This document shows, in pieces, positions 18,985-28,011 of a stretch of DNA of 64,000 nucleotides. How positions within the stretch are numbered: the first letter of the stretch is position 1; each line of letters starts with the position of its first letter. The position numbers and the translations under genes are program-made. The notes under the pieces are model-generated. The model made no database searches. It was not told where the DNA came from and was given only the letters and a program-made list of their open reading frames with translations. The stretch lies in assembly GCA_021151615.1 (NCBI GenBank), contig JAGKXA010000001.1, positions 1 to 64,000 on the forward strand. Direction: 5' to 3'. This stretch comes from Cellvibrionaceae bacterium. GTDB taxonomy: Bacteria; Pseudomonadota; Gammaproteobacteria; Pseudomonadales; Cellvibrionaceae.

Positions 18985-21900
18985 ATGCAGATGAGCGACG
19001 GTTCTTCTTCAAACGTGAAACCAAGCCCCAGTGCTAAAGCGTCGGTTTCTTTTTCACAAGGTGTAACACTGATTGCCGTGTTGTTGTTGTTTTTGGGTGT
19101 AACCTTCATTGCGTTCACCCAATCCCCTAGATTAATAACTTCCCAGCCGCCGGGCTTTCTTGAACGCATCGTTTATCCGTGGGAAACCAATAGTTTCAAA
19201 CGATTGCCGATAGTGATCGGTAATCTGAACGATGTATTTGTCTTGCCAAACTCACAACTAGTCTGGGTTGTGGGGGATGGTGGATTGATCCTGCATAGCC
19301 AGGATGGCGGCATTACCTGGGAGCAACAATTTCTTCCCGGCCGAGCAGCAGAAAAAAAAGCGGCGGCTGTCCCGCTAAGTGCTGAGCAATTTTCCTTGTT
19401 TCCCCGTGCAATAGCTGGGGTGCAAGAAAATGTGGGAGATAATTATTCCAGTGTTGCCGATGAAAAAGGCAACCGGCCTGCGCCTCCGCTGAATGCGCAA
19501 ATACGCGATGCTTTCAGTGTTACAGATACAAGCAGCCAGTCGTCTCTAGGGGATCCTCCGTATGATGGTCGGTATATCAATTTGAAATATGTCCATTTTA
19601 GCGATGCTAATACCGGCGCTATTCGGGATGAAACTCCCGATAGCTGGGATTATTGGGGGACTGTTGATGGAGGCGTGACCTGGCAATACCAAGGTAGCAA
19701 AGTACTCTTGGCTGAAATGGCAAGAGATAATGCTATGCATTCTAGATTGATCTTGCTTAACCATGGCCTGGATGCAGACCAATTTAGAACAGCAAACGAT
19801 GACATAGAAATGTTGGAGAACAAAGTCAAGCAGAGTTGGGTAGCTGTAGGGGATAAAGGAGTAATTCGCTTAATTAACAATGACAGCAAAGATTGGCGAG
19901 ACGAGAAATATACCGACTCCAATTTTAATGCGGTAGAAATGTTGGGTGACAAGAGTTGGATTCTGGTAGGTGACGATGGAGTGATCGCCAAATCAATCGA
20001 CGATGGTGAAACATGGCATCCACTCAGCCGCGGTACATTTTCATGGCAAGGTAATGCGCCTGTATCAGCAGCAAAATTGCTGGCAGATAAGGAAGATGAG
20101 GAGTATCGGCGTTTTCCCGCTCCCTGGTATTGGCTGGTATGTTGTTTGATGATTGTGTATGGGGTTTCGTTTTTTACGCGCAAACCCCTAGACCGAACCC
20201 CGCAAGAAAAATCCATCACTGATTTATTGGCGCCGGATCGTCCGCTACGCCCGGGTGACCCTGATCCTCTGGGATACAACTCTATCGCGTGTGGCCTGTC
20301 TCGCTTTATGCGCAACCCCAGTACCGAGCCCCCCTTAACCCTGGCGATAACAGGTGTATGGGGAAGCGGTAAAAGTTCGTTAATGAATTTGCTGTATCAC
20401 GATTTGAAAAAATTTGCTTTTACACCTGTGTGGTTTAACGCCTGGCATCATCAAAAAGGTGAGCAATTATTAGCATCTCTCTACGCCAATATTCGCAACC
20501 AGGCCGTGCCCAAGTTATTTAGTTGTTCGCAATTTATTCCTGTGGGAATCATGTTTCGTATTAATTTGTTATTTCGTCGCGGTGTTAAGCATTGGTTAAC
20601 GACAGTGGTATTGATTGGTGTATTTGCGGCCAGTGCAACCTATTTATTTACGCATCGTGAATCTTCTTCACTGAGCATTAATAAAATCACCGAGGTTTTG
20701 GTAACGCCGGGGTTCAGTTGGGAGACGTTGCTGGTTGCACTCTTTGGTAATGTGGCACCCTTGATGGCACTGCTACAAACCATGCGCGCCTTTGGCCTTA
20801 ATCCACTGAATCTAATGACGGCACAGGGTGATCGGCAGGCGCAAGGCCGGGTAGATCCCAGTGCGCGCCAACAATTCGCGCGTGAATTTAACGAGGTGGC
20901 AAAAAGTTTATCCCTGGGACGCATGGTTATTTTTATTGATGACCTTGATCGTTGCAGTAAAGAAAATGTTGTGGATATTTTAGAGGCAATTAATTTTCTT
21001 TCGGTGTCAGGTGATTGTTACATAGTGCTGGGCATGGACGAAACCTGGGTGAAAATTTGCATCAATGAGCATTTCAAGGAAATGTCGGAGCGCAACCCCG
21101 ATTTTGCTGATCAGTACCTGGAAAAAATGATCAATATTAAAGTGCCTGTACCACAGTTGTCGGATGCTGATTCCAGTAATTTACTTGCGTTGGAATTCTC
21201 TGATAGTGATAAGCAAGATTCCAATAGCGTTGTACAAGTATTGCGCAGTGTTAAATCCGGCTTTCATCCATATCGCTATTTTTTGTTAATGGTTTGTGTG
21301 GTTATCCTGGGCGGCTGCTTTGGATTTTTGCTTGATTTATTGATTCGGCCTGCACCAGAACCTGTGCCCCCGCAACAAGTAATTGCGACCTGGGATAATA
21401 TTGATATCAATCAGGTTTCTATGGTGGGCGGCAGTCCAAACATCACTCTTGGTGTTAAAGATAATGCGGTATCAAATGCATCAAGCAGTGTTTCATCTAC
21501 ATGGGAACTTTCCTTAACTGCCTCCGAAAAAGATTTGGCCAAAGGCATTGTTATTGGAAAACTGGGCGATGCTAAAACCAGTGCTTCCCTGGTCTTAAAG
21601 GGGAAAATGCCTGCGACAGCTGCTGAAGGTACAGGAGATCGAAAAACTGATGAAACTGCTTCCGGCTCAACGGCAAGTATTTTTCGAGTAGGTCAGCATG
21701 ATAATGCCTATAGCGACTATTGGTTGCCATTGTTGGCAGTCATTTTATTGGCATTGGGGGTGTTTGCGTACAGTATGAAAATGCCTGTGCGGCGGCCGGA
21801 GGATTCGGTTAATTTCAGGCAAGCATTGGAAATATGGAAGCCATGGATATTGCTGAACCGTCAAACCCCTCGGGCAATAAAGCGTTACCTCAACCGGGTT

Positions 21901-22308
21901 CGTTATATGGCAATGCGTTATCGCCCAGAGCAGGAAGCGCAAGTCGCAGGGCTCGGTGTTGCATTGTTAGGGTTATTTCGCAAGCACGATTTGGCCGCAG
22001 AAAGTGCACATCAACCTGATGCACAATTTGAAGCCAAGCTCGTAGCACTTAGCGCTATTCAGGCAGTGGATACTCCATGGGCAACTAATGTCTTTGATAT
22101 TGGCAGTGTGCAAGTGCAAGACTTGCATGAACTCGTAAAAAACAAATTTGGTGAATCGCTTGCCAGTTCGGATAACGCGAATAAATTAGTCCAACAACTG
22201 TGGGACGCTATTGTACGTCACCGTAAACACTTTGGTGACAGTGCAATTAGTGATACGAGCGAGCAGGAAAAAATGGCGAAAATTTTGGCGGATATGCAGG
22301 TGAAGTAA
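18985..22308 (+). CDS. Membrane KAP-family P-loop NTPase with periplasmic YCF48/BNR-like sensor domain
   Basis: Start ATG 18985 has AAAGGA at ideal distance and places a membrane helix (about 26-46) near the N-terminus. Residues about 50-375 hold four YCF48/BNR-like blades, including VWVVGDGGLILHSQDGGITW and SWILVGDDGVIAKSIDDGETW, probably a periplasmic beta-propeller. A second helix at 381-400 leads into the cytoplasmic KAP domain: Walker A GVWGSGKSS (Lys463), VWFNAWHHQ and Walker B MVIFIDDLDRC (about 647-656), with two helices inserted between them as typical of KAP. A further helix pair encloses a second small periplasmic loop. KAP NTPases organise membrane complexes, and some (PifA) block phages. 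A sensing role for the propeller is inference. Confidence 0.85.
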   Translation: MQMSDGSSSNVKPSPSAKASVSFSQGVTLIAVLLLFLGVTFIAFTQSPRLITSQPPGFLERIVYPWETNSFKRLPIVIGNLNDVFVLPNSQLVWVVGDGGLILHSQDGGITWEQQFLPGRAAEKKAAAVPLSAEQFSLFPRAIAGVQENVGDNYSSVADEKGNRPAPPLNAQIRDAFSVTDTSSQSSLGDPPYDGRYINLKYVHFSDANTGAIRDETPDSWDYWGTVDGGVTWQYQGSKVLLAEMARDNAMHSRLILLNHGLDADQFRTANDDIEMLENKVKQSWVAVGDKGVIRLINNDSKDWRDEKYTDSNFNAVEMLGDKSWILVGDDGVIAKSIDDGETWHPLSRGTFSWQGNAPVSAAKLLADKEDEEYRRFPAPWYWLVCCLMIVYGVSFFTRKPLDRTPQEKSITDLLAPDRPLRPGDPDPLGYNSIACGLSRFMRNPSTEPPLTLAITGVWGSGKSSLMNLLYHDLKKFAFTPVWFNAWHHQKGEQLLASLYANIRNQAVPKLFSCSQFIPVGIMFRINLLFRRGVKHWLTTVVLIGVFAASATYLFTHRESSSLSINKITEVLVTPGFSWETLLVALFGNVAPLMALLQTMRAFGLNPLNLMTAQGDRQAQGRVDPSARQQFAREFNEVAKSLSLGRMVIFIDDLDRCSKENVVDILEAINFLSVSGDCYIVLGMDETWVKICINEHFKEMSERNPDFADQYLEKMINIKVPVPQLSDADSSNLLALEFSDSDKQDSNSVVQVLRSVKSGFHPYRYFLLMVCVVILGGCFGFLLDLLIRPAPEPVPPQQVIATWDNIDINQVSMVGGSPNITLGVKDNAVSNASSSVSSTWELSLTASEKDLAKGIVIGKLGDAKTSASLVLKGKMPATAAEGTGDRKTDETASGSTASIFRVGQHDNAYSDYWLPLLAVILLALGVFAYSMKMPVRRPEDSVNFRQALEIWKPWILLNRQTPRAIKRYLNRVRYMAMRYRPEQEAQVAGLGVALLGLFRKHDLAAESAHQPDAQFEAKLVALSAIQAVDTPWATNVFDIGSVQVQDLHELVKNKFGESLASSDNANKLVQQLWDAIVRHRKHFGDSAISDTSEQEKMAKILADMQVK

Positions 22309-22381
22309 ACATTATGTAATGTCTATTAGTGCAGCGCAGTAGTGAAACAATGGTGACCTACTGCGCGCAGTGTACGCTAGG

Positions 22382-22921
22382 TTATTTTTTCAATTGATGC
22401 GCCCATTCAACCAGGGCAATGAGCTGGTTGTTGATCGTGCCCTGAATTTTTTCATCGACCAAATTACCTTCGGCATCGAAGGCGCTGGTAAATGCATTGG
22501 CAAAGACTTCAGGCTTATTCAGCGGATGCAGGTTTAAAAATACGCATACTTGACGCAAGTGGTATTGCGCGCGCGAGGTTCCCATGCCGCCGCCGGCGCC
22601 CATCAGTGCTACTGCTTTGCCGCTGAGGAGTTTGTTGTCTGGCTCGCGCGAGGCCCAGTCGAGTGCATTCTTTAATGCAGGTGCAATGGAGTAATTGTAT
22701 TCGGGGCAGCCAAAAATCAAGGCATCCGCTTTTTCCAACTGTTGCAACAGTTGGACAACGGCCGCCGGTTTTTCGGCGAGGTCTGCATTGTAAAACGGTA
22801 CAGCCGATAAGTCGGCAATACTAATGTGGGTACCTTCAGGCGCGTGGGCTTGGGCATAACGCAACAGGCCCATGTTGGTGGATTTTTTACGCAGACTGCC
22901 GCAAATAGCCAAAATATTCAT
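22382..22921 (-). CDS. NADPH-dependent FMN reductase (flavodoxin-like quinone/azo reductase family)
   Basis: A 179-residue flavoprotein with the FMN phosphate loop GSLRKKSTN at residues 8-16, the PEYNYSIAPALKNALDW segment that defines the NADPH-dependent FMN reductase family, and GAGGGMGTSRAQYHLR near the flavin. It should reduce FMN or quinones using NAD(P)H in the cytoplasm, as in ChrR/YieF and AzoR-like enzymes. The stop codon is only 60 bp from the start of the exported RidA gene on the same strand, so the two may share a transcript. Confidence 0.9.
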   Translation of the reverse strand: MNILAICGSLRKKSTNMGLLRYAQAHAPEGTHISIADLSAVPFYNADLAEKPAAVVQLLQQLEKADALIFGCPEYNYSIAPALKNALDWASREPDNKLLSGKAVALMGAGGGMGTSRAQYHLRQVCVFLNLHPLNKPEVFANAFTSAFDAEGNLVDEKIQGTINNQLIALVEWAHQLKK

Positions 22922-22981
22922 GTTTAACTCCCTGGTGGCAATAAAGTTGATGAAACGTGTAACCTGAACCAGTAGCTTGGT

Positions 22982-23407
22982 CTATTTTCGCTGCACAATC
23001 AATTCCACTTCCAACAAATGCTCGGGGTCGTAGAGGCGGCTGACTTGCACCCAGGTGGCGGCGGGGTACTGGCCGGGTTTGAAAAAGCTTTTGCGTGCGG
23101 GGATTACTTTGATCAGGGCATCTATGTCGGTGGTGTAAATGGTTTCCTTGATGATTTGCTCACTGGTCAGGTTAAATTTCTTCAGTATGTCCTGAATATT
23201 GGTGTAACAGGATTTAACCGCGTCTTCCATTGTTTTACCCGCGCAGGCAATGCCGGAAATATAAAGCTGGTTATTGATTTCGGTGATACCTGTGTAACCT
23301 ATGTCGCGCTCCCAATTGCCTAACTCATGACGTTTGATGGTGTTGTTGTCGCTGGCAAAACTGCCGGCAGAAATGATCAGGCTTGCCATTAATACGAATC
23401 TACGCAT
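22982..23407 (-). CDS. Exported RidA/YjgF-family protein
   Basis: A 141-residue protein with a clear signal peptide (MRRFVLMASLIISAGSFAS) followed by a RidA-type domain: the YISGIACAG strand-turn, AVKSCYTNIQDILKKFNL helix and the C-terminal PAATWVQVSRLYDPEHLLEVELIVQ. Standard RidA proteins are cytoplasmic trimers that deaminate reactive enamines; an exported form implies another role. The Arg-rich active site IPARKSFF is present. It lies upstream of the FMN reductase gene and probably forms one unit with it. Confidence 0.83.
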   Translation of the reverse strand: MRRFVLMASLIISAGSFASDNNTIKRHELGNWERDIGYTGITEINNQLYISGIACAGKTMEDAVKSCYTNIQDILKKFNLTSEQIIKETIYTTDIDALIKVIPARKSFFKPGQYPAATWVQVSRLYDPEHLLEVELIVQRK

Positions 23408-23555
23408 AGTACTTTTCCCTGGAGGAGGATGGATAGTTGTTGTTATACAGGAAGATGAGTCTACGCCATTGAATAATCTTTATGCGAAAAATTTTGTTAA
23501 TCACACGCGAAGAAAAGTAAAAGATTTAATAGAAGGAAGATCATAGGAAAAATAA

Positions 23556-24734
23556 TCAGGCAAAACCACCACCGGCTTTTAGGAACGGCAGCAAACGCAA
23601 GCTGATCTTGTGCGGGTGGTGTTGGAGTAACCTGCTAATGCACGCGGTGGGGCTGAGGTAAGTGTCATAATAATCCTGAGCACCATGGCGCAATTCAGCG
23701 CGTTGCGTTGCTGACATAGTCGCTGCCTGTTGCATCACCGCAAGTAGTTCTGCTTCATTGCTAAAAACCAAACAATTTTTGCCGTGTTCCAATGCGGGAA
23801 AAAACATTTCCGGGTACTGGGTAATGGGAATACTTCCCACTGCCATGGCTTCAATTAAATTGTGCGACATGGGGTAGCGTACGCCGGGGCACGCGAGAAA
23901 AAAATCACTGTTCGCCATAGTGCGCAGCCAATTGACGGGTTCGACTTTACATTGCCGGGTATTCATAACGATAAGCCCGTTAACCTGTTGCGTGGCTGCC
24001 AGCTCCAGGTCGATATCGGAGTGCAGCTCTTGATAGGTGTAAGCCGTTGAGGGGTTGGCTTGAATTATTTTTAATAATTCTGCACGAGTTAATTTTTCAT
24101 AAATATTGCGAATTGAATCTTTGTTGTATTTTTCCGGATTGGCATCACCACCAAAAAAAATTCGCCAGTAGCGGTGTTGCTGACGATACTGCTGCAATTG
24201 TAAATCCTGCTGGAAGGCATAAATCGGTGGAAACATTGGAAAAGGCATTGGGAAGCAGGTGTCTGTGCTTGAATAATCTGCTTGATAATTCAATGAGATA
24301 ATTTTTGTGGCCGCTGGCGCAAGATGCGAATGCCATTTATCGGTGACCAGTACATAGCTATCCACCGGCATATTGCTATCCACCAGGGCTTGGTGATTAG
24401 GAAGAATAGAAAATTGCTCCTGCAAACAGAGTTTTTTGTATTTTTCTTGAATGTTCCCGAGGAAAAAATAGTTTTCGTGCAGCACCGGATAAAATCCGGC
24501 GCGTGCAAAAAAAATAAACAGGCAATAAAAGCGACGCCCCTGGGGGCCGTCAATACGCGTATCGCGAAAATCAAATACGACCAGGGGTCGGTTGGAGGGA
24601 ATACCTGTAGGTTGCTGCTTTAGCCAGCGCCGATAATCCATGTAACGCTGGGGATAAAACACCGCTTTGTAGCGATTGAGCAGGCCGTCCAGTTGATGGC
24701 TGTATTTGGCGAGTTGCAAAAGAAAGCTTGCCAT
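23556..24734 (-). CDS. Glycosyltransferase-like protein
   Basis: A 392-residue soluble protein. The C-terminal half resembles a GT-B or exostosin-like fold: an acceptor-side helix, then YPMSHNLIEAMAVGSIPITQYPEMFFPALEHGKNCLVF, which matches the nucleotide-sugar binding region of several glycosyltransferases. The N-terminal half carries VFDFRDTRIDGPQGRRFY. No signal peptide is evident. Genes for surface-polysaccharide synthesis are not adjacent, so the acceptor is unknown. The start ATG 24734 has no strong ribosome binding site; a Met 29 residues later is another option. Confidence 0.68.
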   Translation of the reverse strand: MASFLLQLAKYSHQLDGLLNRYKAVFYPQRYMDYRRWLKQQPTGIPSNRPLVVFDFRDTRIDGPQGRRFYCLFIFFARAGFYPVLHENYFFLGNIQEKYKKLCLQEQFSILPNHQALVDSNMPVDSYVLVTDKWHSHLAPAATKIISLNYQADYSSTDTCFPMPFPMFPPIYAFQQDLQLQQYRQQHRYWRIFFGGDANPEKYNKDSIRNIYEKLTRAELLKIIQANPSTAYTYQELHSDIDLELAATQQVNGLIVMNTRQCKVEPVNWLRTMANSDFFLACPGVRYPMSHNLIEAMAVGSIPITQYPEMFFPALEHGKNCLVFSNEAELLAVMQQAATMSATQRAELRHGAQDYYDTYLSPTACISRLLQHHPHKISLRLLPFLKAGGGFA

Positions 24735-24972
24735 AGTCTATGCTGGGTAGTTGCAGTGTGCAAAAACTACCAGAATTATGTGACAACCTGATGGCAGGTA
24801 ATAGGGTAGCGAATAGTAATTTTTATTGGCGAGTATTAAACCAAATTTGCTGATAACTATTTCGATGTTGAAATAATTAATGATTCGCAGTGAGTCCCAA
24901 GTTTGCAGCTTTGGGCGCCAATTGACGATTCCTCACTATACTTAAGGGATTCCCAAGCCCGGAGGCTCTAAT

Positions 24973-26412
24973 TTGTCTGTGGTGTCATTATATTCTGACT
25001 GGTTGGCAGCACACTGGAAAAAAGTGTCGGTGCTGATGGTGCTCTATGTTGCCTGTGGTTTTATCGGCATTTATGTGGCAGCTTTTCCGGGCACTTTCTT
25101 CGCACAAGTATGGCTGCCTGCGGGAATTGGTCTGGTGATGTTTTGCCAGTTTGGTCGGCGCGCCTTGATACTGGTAGTAATCGCTTCCCTGCTAGTGAAT
25201 GGTTCATTTGGGTTGCAGCAACTTGAAAAGAATGGGCCTATTACTACCGGTCTACTCATTGCCATTTGCCCTTTGCTGGATGCCTTGCAAAGCTTCCTTG
25301 CCTGGCGCTTCTGGCGGTTGGATCGCGAGCCGCGTTTAAGTCGGTTGGGTTTGCAGCGTTTTCTTGGTGCAATTTTATTGGCGGTGTCGGTGAGCATTTT
25401 GCTCATGGCCAATTTGCATTTGTTTCTGGGGTTGATTGAACCCAATGAATTTATTACACGCTTTGCAATGATGGCGCTGGCGGATTTACAGGGCCTTTTT
25501 TTAATTATCCCACTGTGGTTAGCCTTGCGTCGTGCGGCGTTTGATGCGCTCAGTTATCCGTTATTTTTTAGTGCCCTGGCAATCCCTGTTCCCCTGCTAT
25601 TAGCGCGGTTCGAGCCAACCTTGGCGGCGCTCCTGTTCCCGTTAATAGCGTTCATTATTATTCGCTTGCGCTTTATTGGTGCTGCATTAGCCGTATTTGT
25701 CTCGGGTGGTTGCGTGGTTGTTCTGGTGGCAACGGGTAATGATCCTTTGCAGCTCGGTGAAGGAGTCGAGGCGTTTAGCCGCTGGGCTCTGATTATTCTC
25801 GCGTTGGGAACGCCTATGTTGCTGATGGGCATAGTGCTGGATGATAGTCACGATTACCAACTACATTTGGAAGCGCGAGTGAATGAGCGTACCCAGGCAT
25901 TGCAAGATGCACTCGCCGCAGCGCATACCCTGGCGATAACCGATTCGTTGACCAGGGCCTTTAATCGTCGGCAAATGGAAACCTTGGTGCATGATGAAGT
26001 TGAACGCGCGCAGCGCTACGAACAGCCCATGTCATTAATCATTTTGGATATCGATCATTTCAAAACCGTAAACGACAACTACGGACATCCGGTGGGTGAT
26101 AAAGTCTTGCAAAAAGTCAGTGAAATTCTGGCGGGCAGTTTGCGCCAGTCAGATTCACTCGGACGTTGGGGGGGTGAAGAGTTTTTAATTTTATTGCCGC
26201 AAATTCACTTGGGCGCAGCCGCGAGTGTGGCAGAGAAACTGCGCCTTGCAGTTTCTTCAACAAACTTTGAGTTAAAGGCACCCGTGACTATCAGTTTGGG
26301 GGTTGCTGAATTAGGTGAAGGTGAATCGGCGGGAGATTGGATCAAGCGCGCGGATCAGGCTTTGTATCTGGCAAAAGACCGTGGCCGCAACCAGCTGGCG
26401 ATCGCTGACTAA
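24973..26412 (+). CDS. Diguanylate cyclase with N-terminal MASE1-like membrane domain
   Basis: TTG 24973 follows GGAGG at 24961-24965. Of 479 residues, the first 290 form about eight hydrophobic helices with the MASE1-style opening (FFAQVWLPAGIGLVMF). A short coiled coil (LEARVNERTQALQDALAAAH) joins them to a GGDEF domain at about 315-479 with the catalytic GGEEF at 400-404 and the DIDHFKTVNDNYGHPVGD segment. It should make c-di-GMP. The inhibitory site RxxD appears as RQSD five residues before GGEEF. The gene is alone, ending at a bidirectional hairpin. Confidence 0.93.
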   Translation: MSVVSLYSDWLAAHWKKVSVLMVLYVACGFIGIYVAAFPGTFFAQVWLPAGIGLVMFCQFGRRALILVVIASLLVNGSFGLQQLEKNGPITTGLLIAICPLLDALQSFLAWRFWRLDREPRLSRLGLQRFLGAILLAVSVSILLMANLHLFLGLIEPNEFITRFAMMALADLQGLFLIIPLWLALRRAAFDALSYPLFFSALAIPVPLLLARFEPTLAALLFPLIAFIIIRLRFIGAALAVFVSGGCVVVLVATGNDPLQLGEGVEAFSRWALIILALGTPMLLMGIVLDDSHDYQLHLEARVNERTQALQDALAAAHTLAITDSLTRAFNRRQMETLVHDEVERAQRYEQPMSLIILDIDHFKTVNDNYGHPVGDKVLQKVSEILAGSLRQSDSLGRWGGEEFLILLPQIHLGAAASVAEKLRLAVSSTNFELKAPVTISLGVAELGEGESAGDWIKRADQALYLAKDRGRNQLAIAD

Positions 26413-26445
26413 ACGGATGGAGATGTGATGAATGCTTTTGGCCTA

Positions 26446-26468
26446 GGGGCGCGAATTATCGCGCCCTA
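26446..26468. terminator. GC-rich palindrome acting as a likely terminator
   Basis: GGGCGCG, six-base loop, CGCGCCC, between the diguanylate cyclase gene and a convergent small membrane protein gene. It matches two other copies of the same palindrome in the window (near 26772 and 34338). A short AAAA/TTTT flank is present on one side. It could be a terminator or a dispersed repeat. Confidence 0.5.
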
Positions 26469-26506
26469 AAATGGTCGCGCCCGTTATTGTTTCCGAGTGC
26501 CGTCAA

Positions 26507-26743
26507 TCACTTGTGCGCTTTTTTGCTTTTGGCTTTACCCGCATGTTTCTCGTTTTTGATGGGCGTTTGTTTGGCCAACATCAATTGAAAGCCACCAAAT
26601 ACTATGGCCATCAAGCCCAGCAGGGCGGAGAAAATATAAGCACCGCCATCAGCAGCAAAGTAAAGCCCGATAATTAACAGCAGGCCAAAGCCGATAAAGC
26701 CATAACCCAGTTTTTGTTGGAATTGCGCCGGTTTTGTGTGCAT
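26507..26743 (-). CDS. Small two-helix membrane protein
   Basis: ATG 26743 is preceded by AGGAT at good distance; the longer frame to 26878 runs through a repeat element and is unlikely. The 78-residue product has two hydrophobic segments (IGFGLLLIIGLYFAADGGAY and FSALLGLMAIVFGGFQLML) and a Lys-rich cytoplasmic tail (NEKHAGKAKSKKAHK). I do not recognise a family. A GGGGCGA-TCGCGCCC palindrome lies just upstream in its promoter region. Confidence 0.6.
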   Translation of the reverse strand: MHTKPAQFQQKLGYGFIGFGLLLIIGLYFAADGGAYIFSALLGLMAIVFGGFQLMLAKQTPIKNEKHAGKAKSKKAHK

Positions 26744-27009
26744 AAAAAGATCCTGTAACAGAGATGCCTGGTAGGGGCGAGATTTATCGCGCCCTTTATA
26801 AAGAAGTTCAGATACGCATCGCCTTGGGGCGAACTTATTATCAGGCCTGATTATCAACAGGCTCTGTCTGCCGCGCAAGCCCTGGAATTTCCCTGGTATG
26901 GTGATGGCTTCTTGGGTAGATCATCCTCGCAAGCTATAATCCCGGCCTGTCGCCCTTTGGGCATGGTGCCTGCTGTTACAGCAAAGCGATTCCTCAGCGA
27001 GATTTCCCC

Positions 27010-27966
27010 TTGGATAAATCAAAATCCCCCCAGTTTCACCGCAGTTTTCTAAAACCCCGCTTTTGGCCAACCTGGTTGGCACTGGGCTTTTTTTGGGTAA
27101 TTGCCCAGTTGCCCGTGCGGCTGAACCAATTGGTAGGGCGTGCACTGGGCTTTTTGCTCTACCATCTGGTGCCTTCGCGCAAGCGTTATGCAGAGATAAA
27201 TATTGCGCTCTGCTTTCCCGAGTTGGATGAACAAGCCCAAGCCAGGATGGTGCGAGGGGTCATTACCTCCTGCGGTCTCAGTATTTCGGAGACGGCGATG
27301 GGCTTGTGGGGGAGCGCGAATAAAATGCGCAACCGCTACAGTATTACCGGCTTGGAGCACATAGAAAAAGCAACGGCGGAAGGCAAGGGCGTTTTGCTCT
27401 GCGGTAGTCATCTGACGACCATTGATATCAGCGGTCGTATCATGGCTTACCACATAGTGGCGGACGTGCTTTATCGCCCCGACCCAAACCCGCTCATGTC
27501 TTACGCTATTGCCAGCGCCCGCAATCGTGTAAATGATGGTGCCATTCATCGCAATGATACCCGTCAATTAATTAAAAACCTGCGTGCCGGGCATATAGTT
27601 TGGTATGCGCCTGATCAGGATTACGGTCCGGCCCACAGTGTGTTTGCGCCTTTTTTTGGTGTGCAGGCGGCAACGGTGGTGGCGACTTCGCGCATTGCCA
27701 AAATGTCCGGCTGCGCAGTGATTCCCTTTTTCTGTTTCCGTGAACCCGGGGGGCGCTATCGATTGGAGATTCAACCGGCGCTGGATAATTTTCCCAGTGG
27801 CGATGATCTGGCTGACGCAACGCGCGTTAATGGCATTATTGAGGCCGCTATTCGCCAGGCACCGGATCAGTACCTGTGGGTGCACCGCCGTTTTAAAACG
27901 CGCCCGGAAGGCGAGCCGAGCCTTTATCCCCCCAAAAAGAAACGCAAGGCGCGCCCGCAAGTTTAA
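27010..27966 (+). CDS. lpxL: Lipid A biosynthesis acyltransferase (LpxL/HtrB family)
   Basis: Inner-membrane enzyme that adds a secondary acyl chain to Kdo-lipid A or its precursor. The 318-residue protein starts at TTG 27010; no ATG precedes the conserved region. It has the N-terminal anchor (WLALGFFWVIAQLPVRL), the family catalytic motif HLTTID (His134-x4-Asp139), and DQDYGPAHSVFAPFFGVQAATV, which is typical of LpxL and LpxP. The last 20 residues are very basic. The gene lies 45 bp before moeA on the same strand, although they are not functionally related. Confidence 0.9.
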   Translation: MDKSKSPQFHRSFLKPRFWPTWLALGFFWVIAQLPVRLNQLVGRALGFLLYHLVPSRKRYAEINIALCFPELDEQAQARMVRGVITSCGLSISETAMGLWGSANKMRNRYSITGLEHIEKATAEGKGVLLCGSHLTTIDISGRIMAYHIVADVLYRPDPNPLMSYAIASARNRVNDGAIHRNDTRQLIKNLRAGHIVWYAPDQDYGPAHSVFAPFFGVQAATVVATSRIAKMSGCAVIPFFCFREPGGRYRLEIQPALDNFPSGDDLADATRVNGIIEAAIRQAPDQYLWVHRRFKTRPEGEPSLYPPKKKRKARPQV

Positions 27967-28011
27967 TCTGTGCTTGCGCTTTTTTGAGCAAGCCTTTGAG
28001 GTCAATTAATA

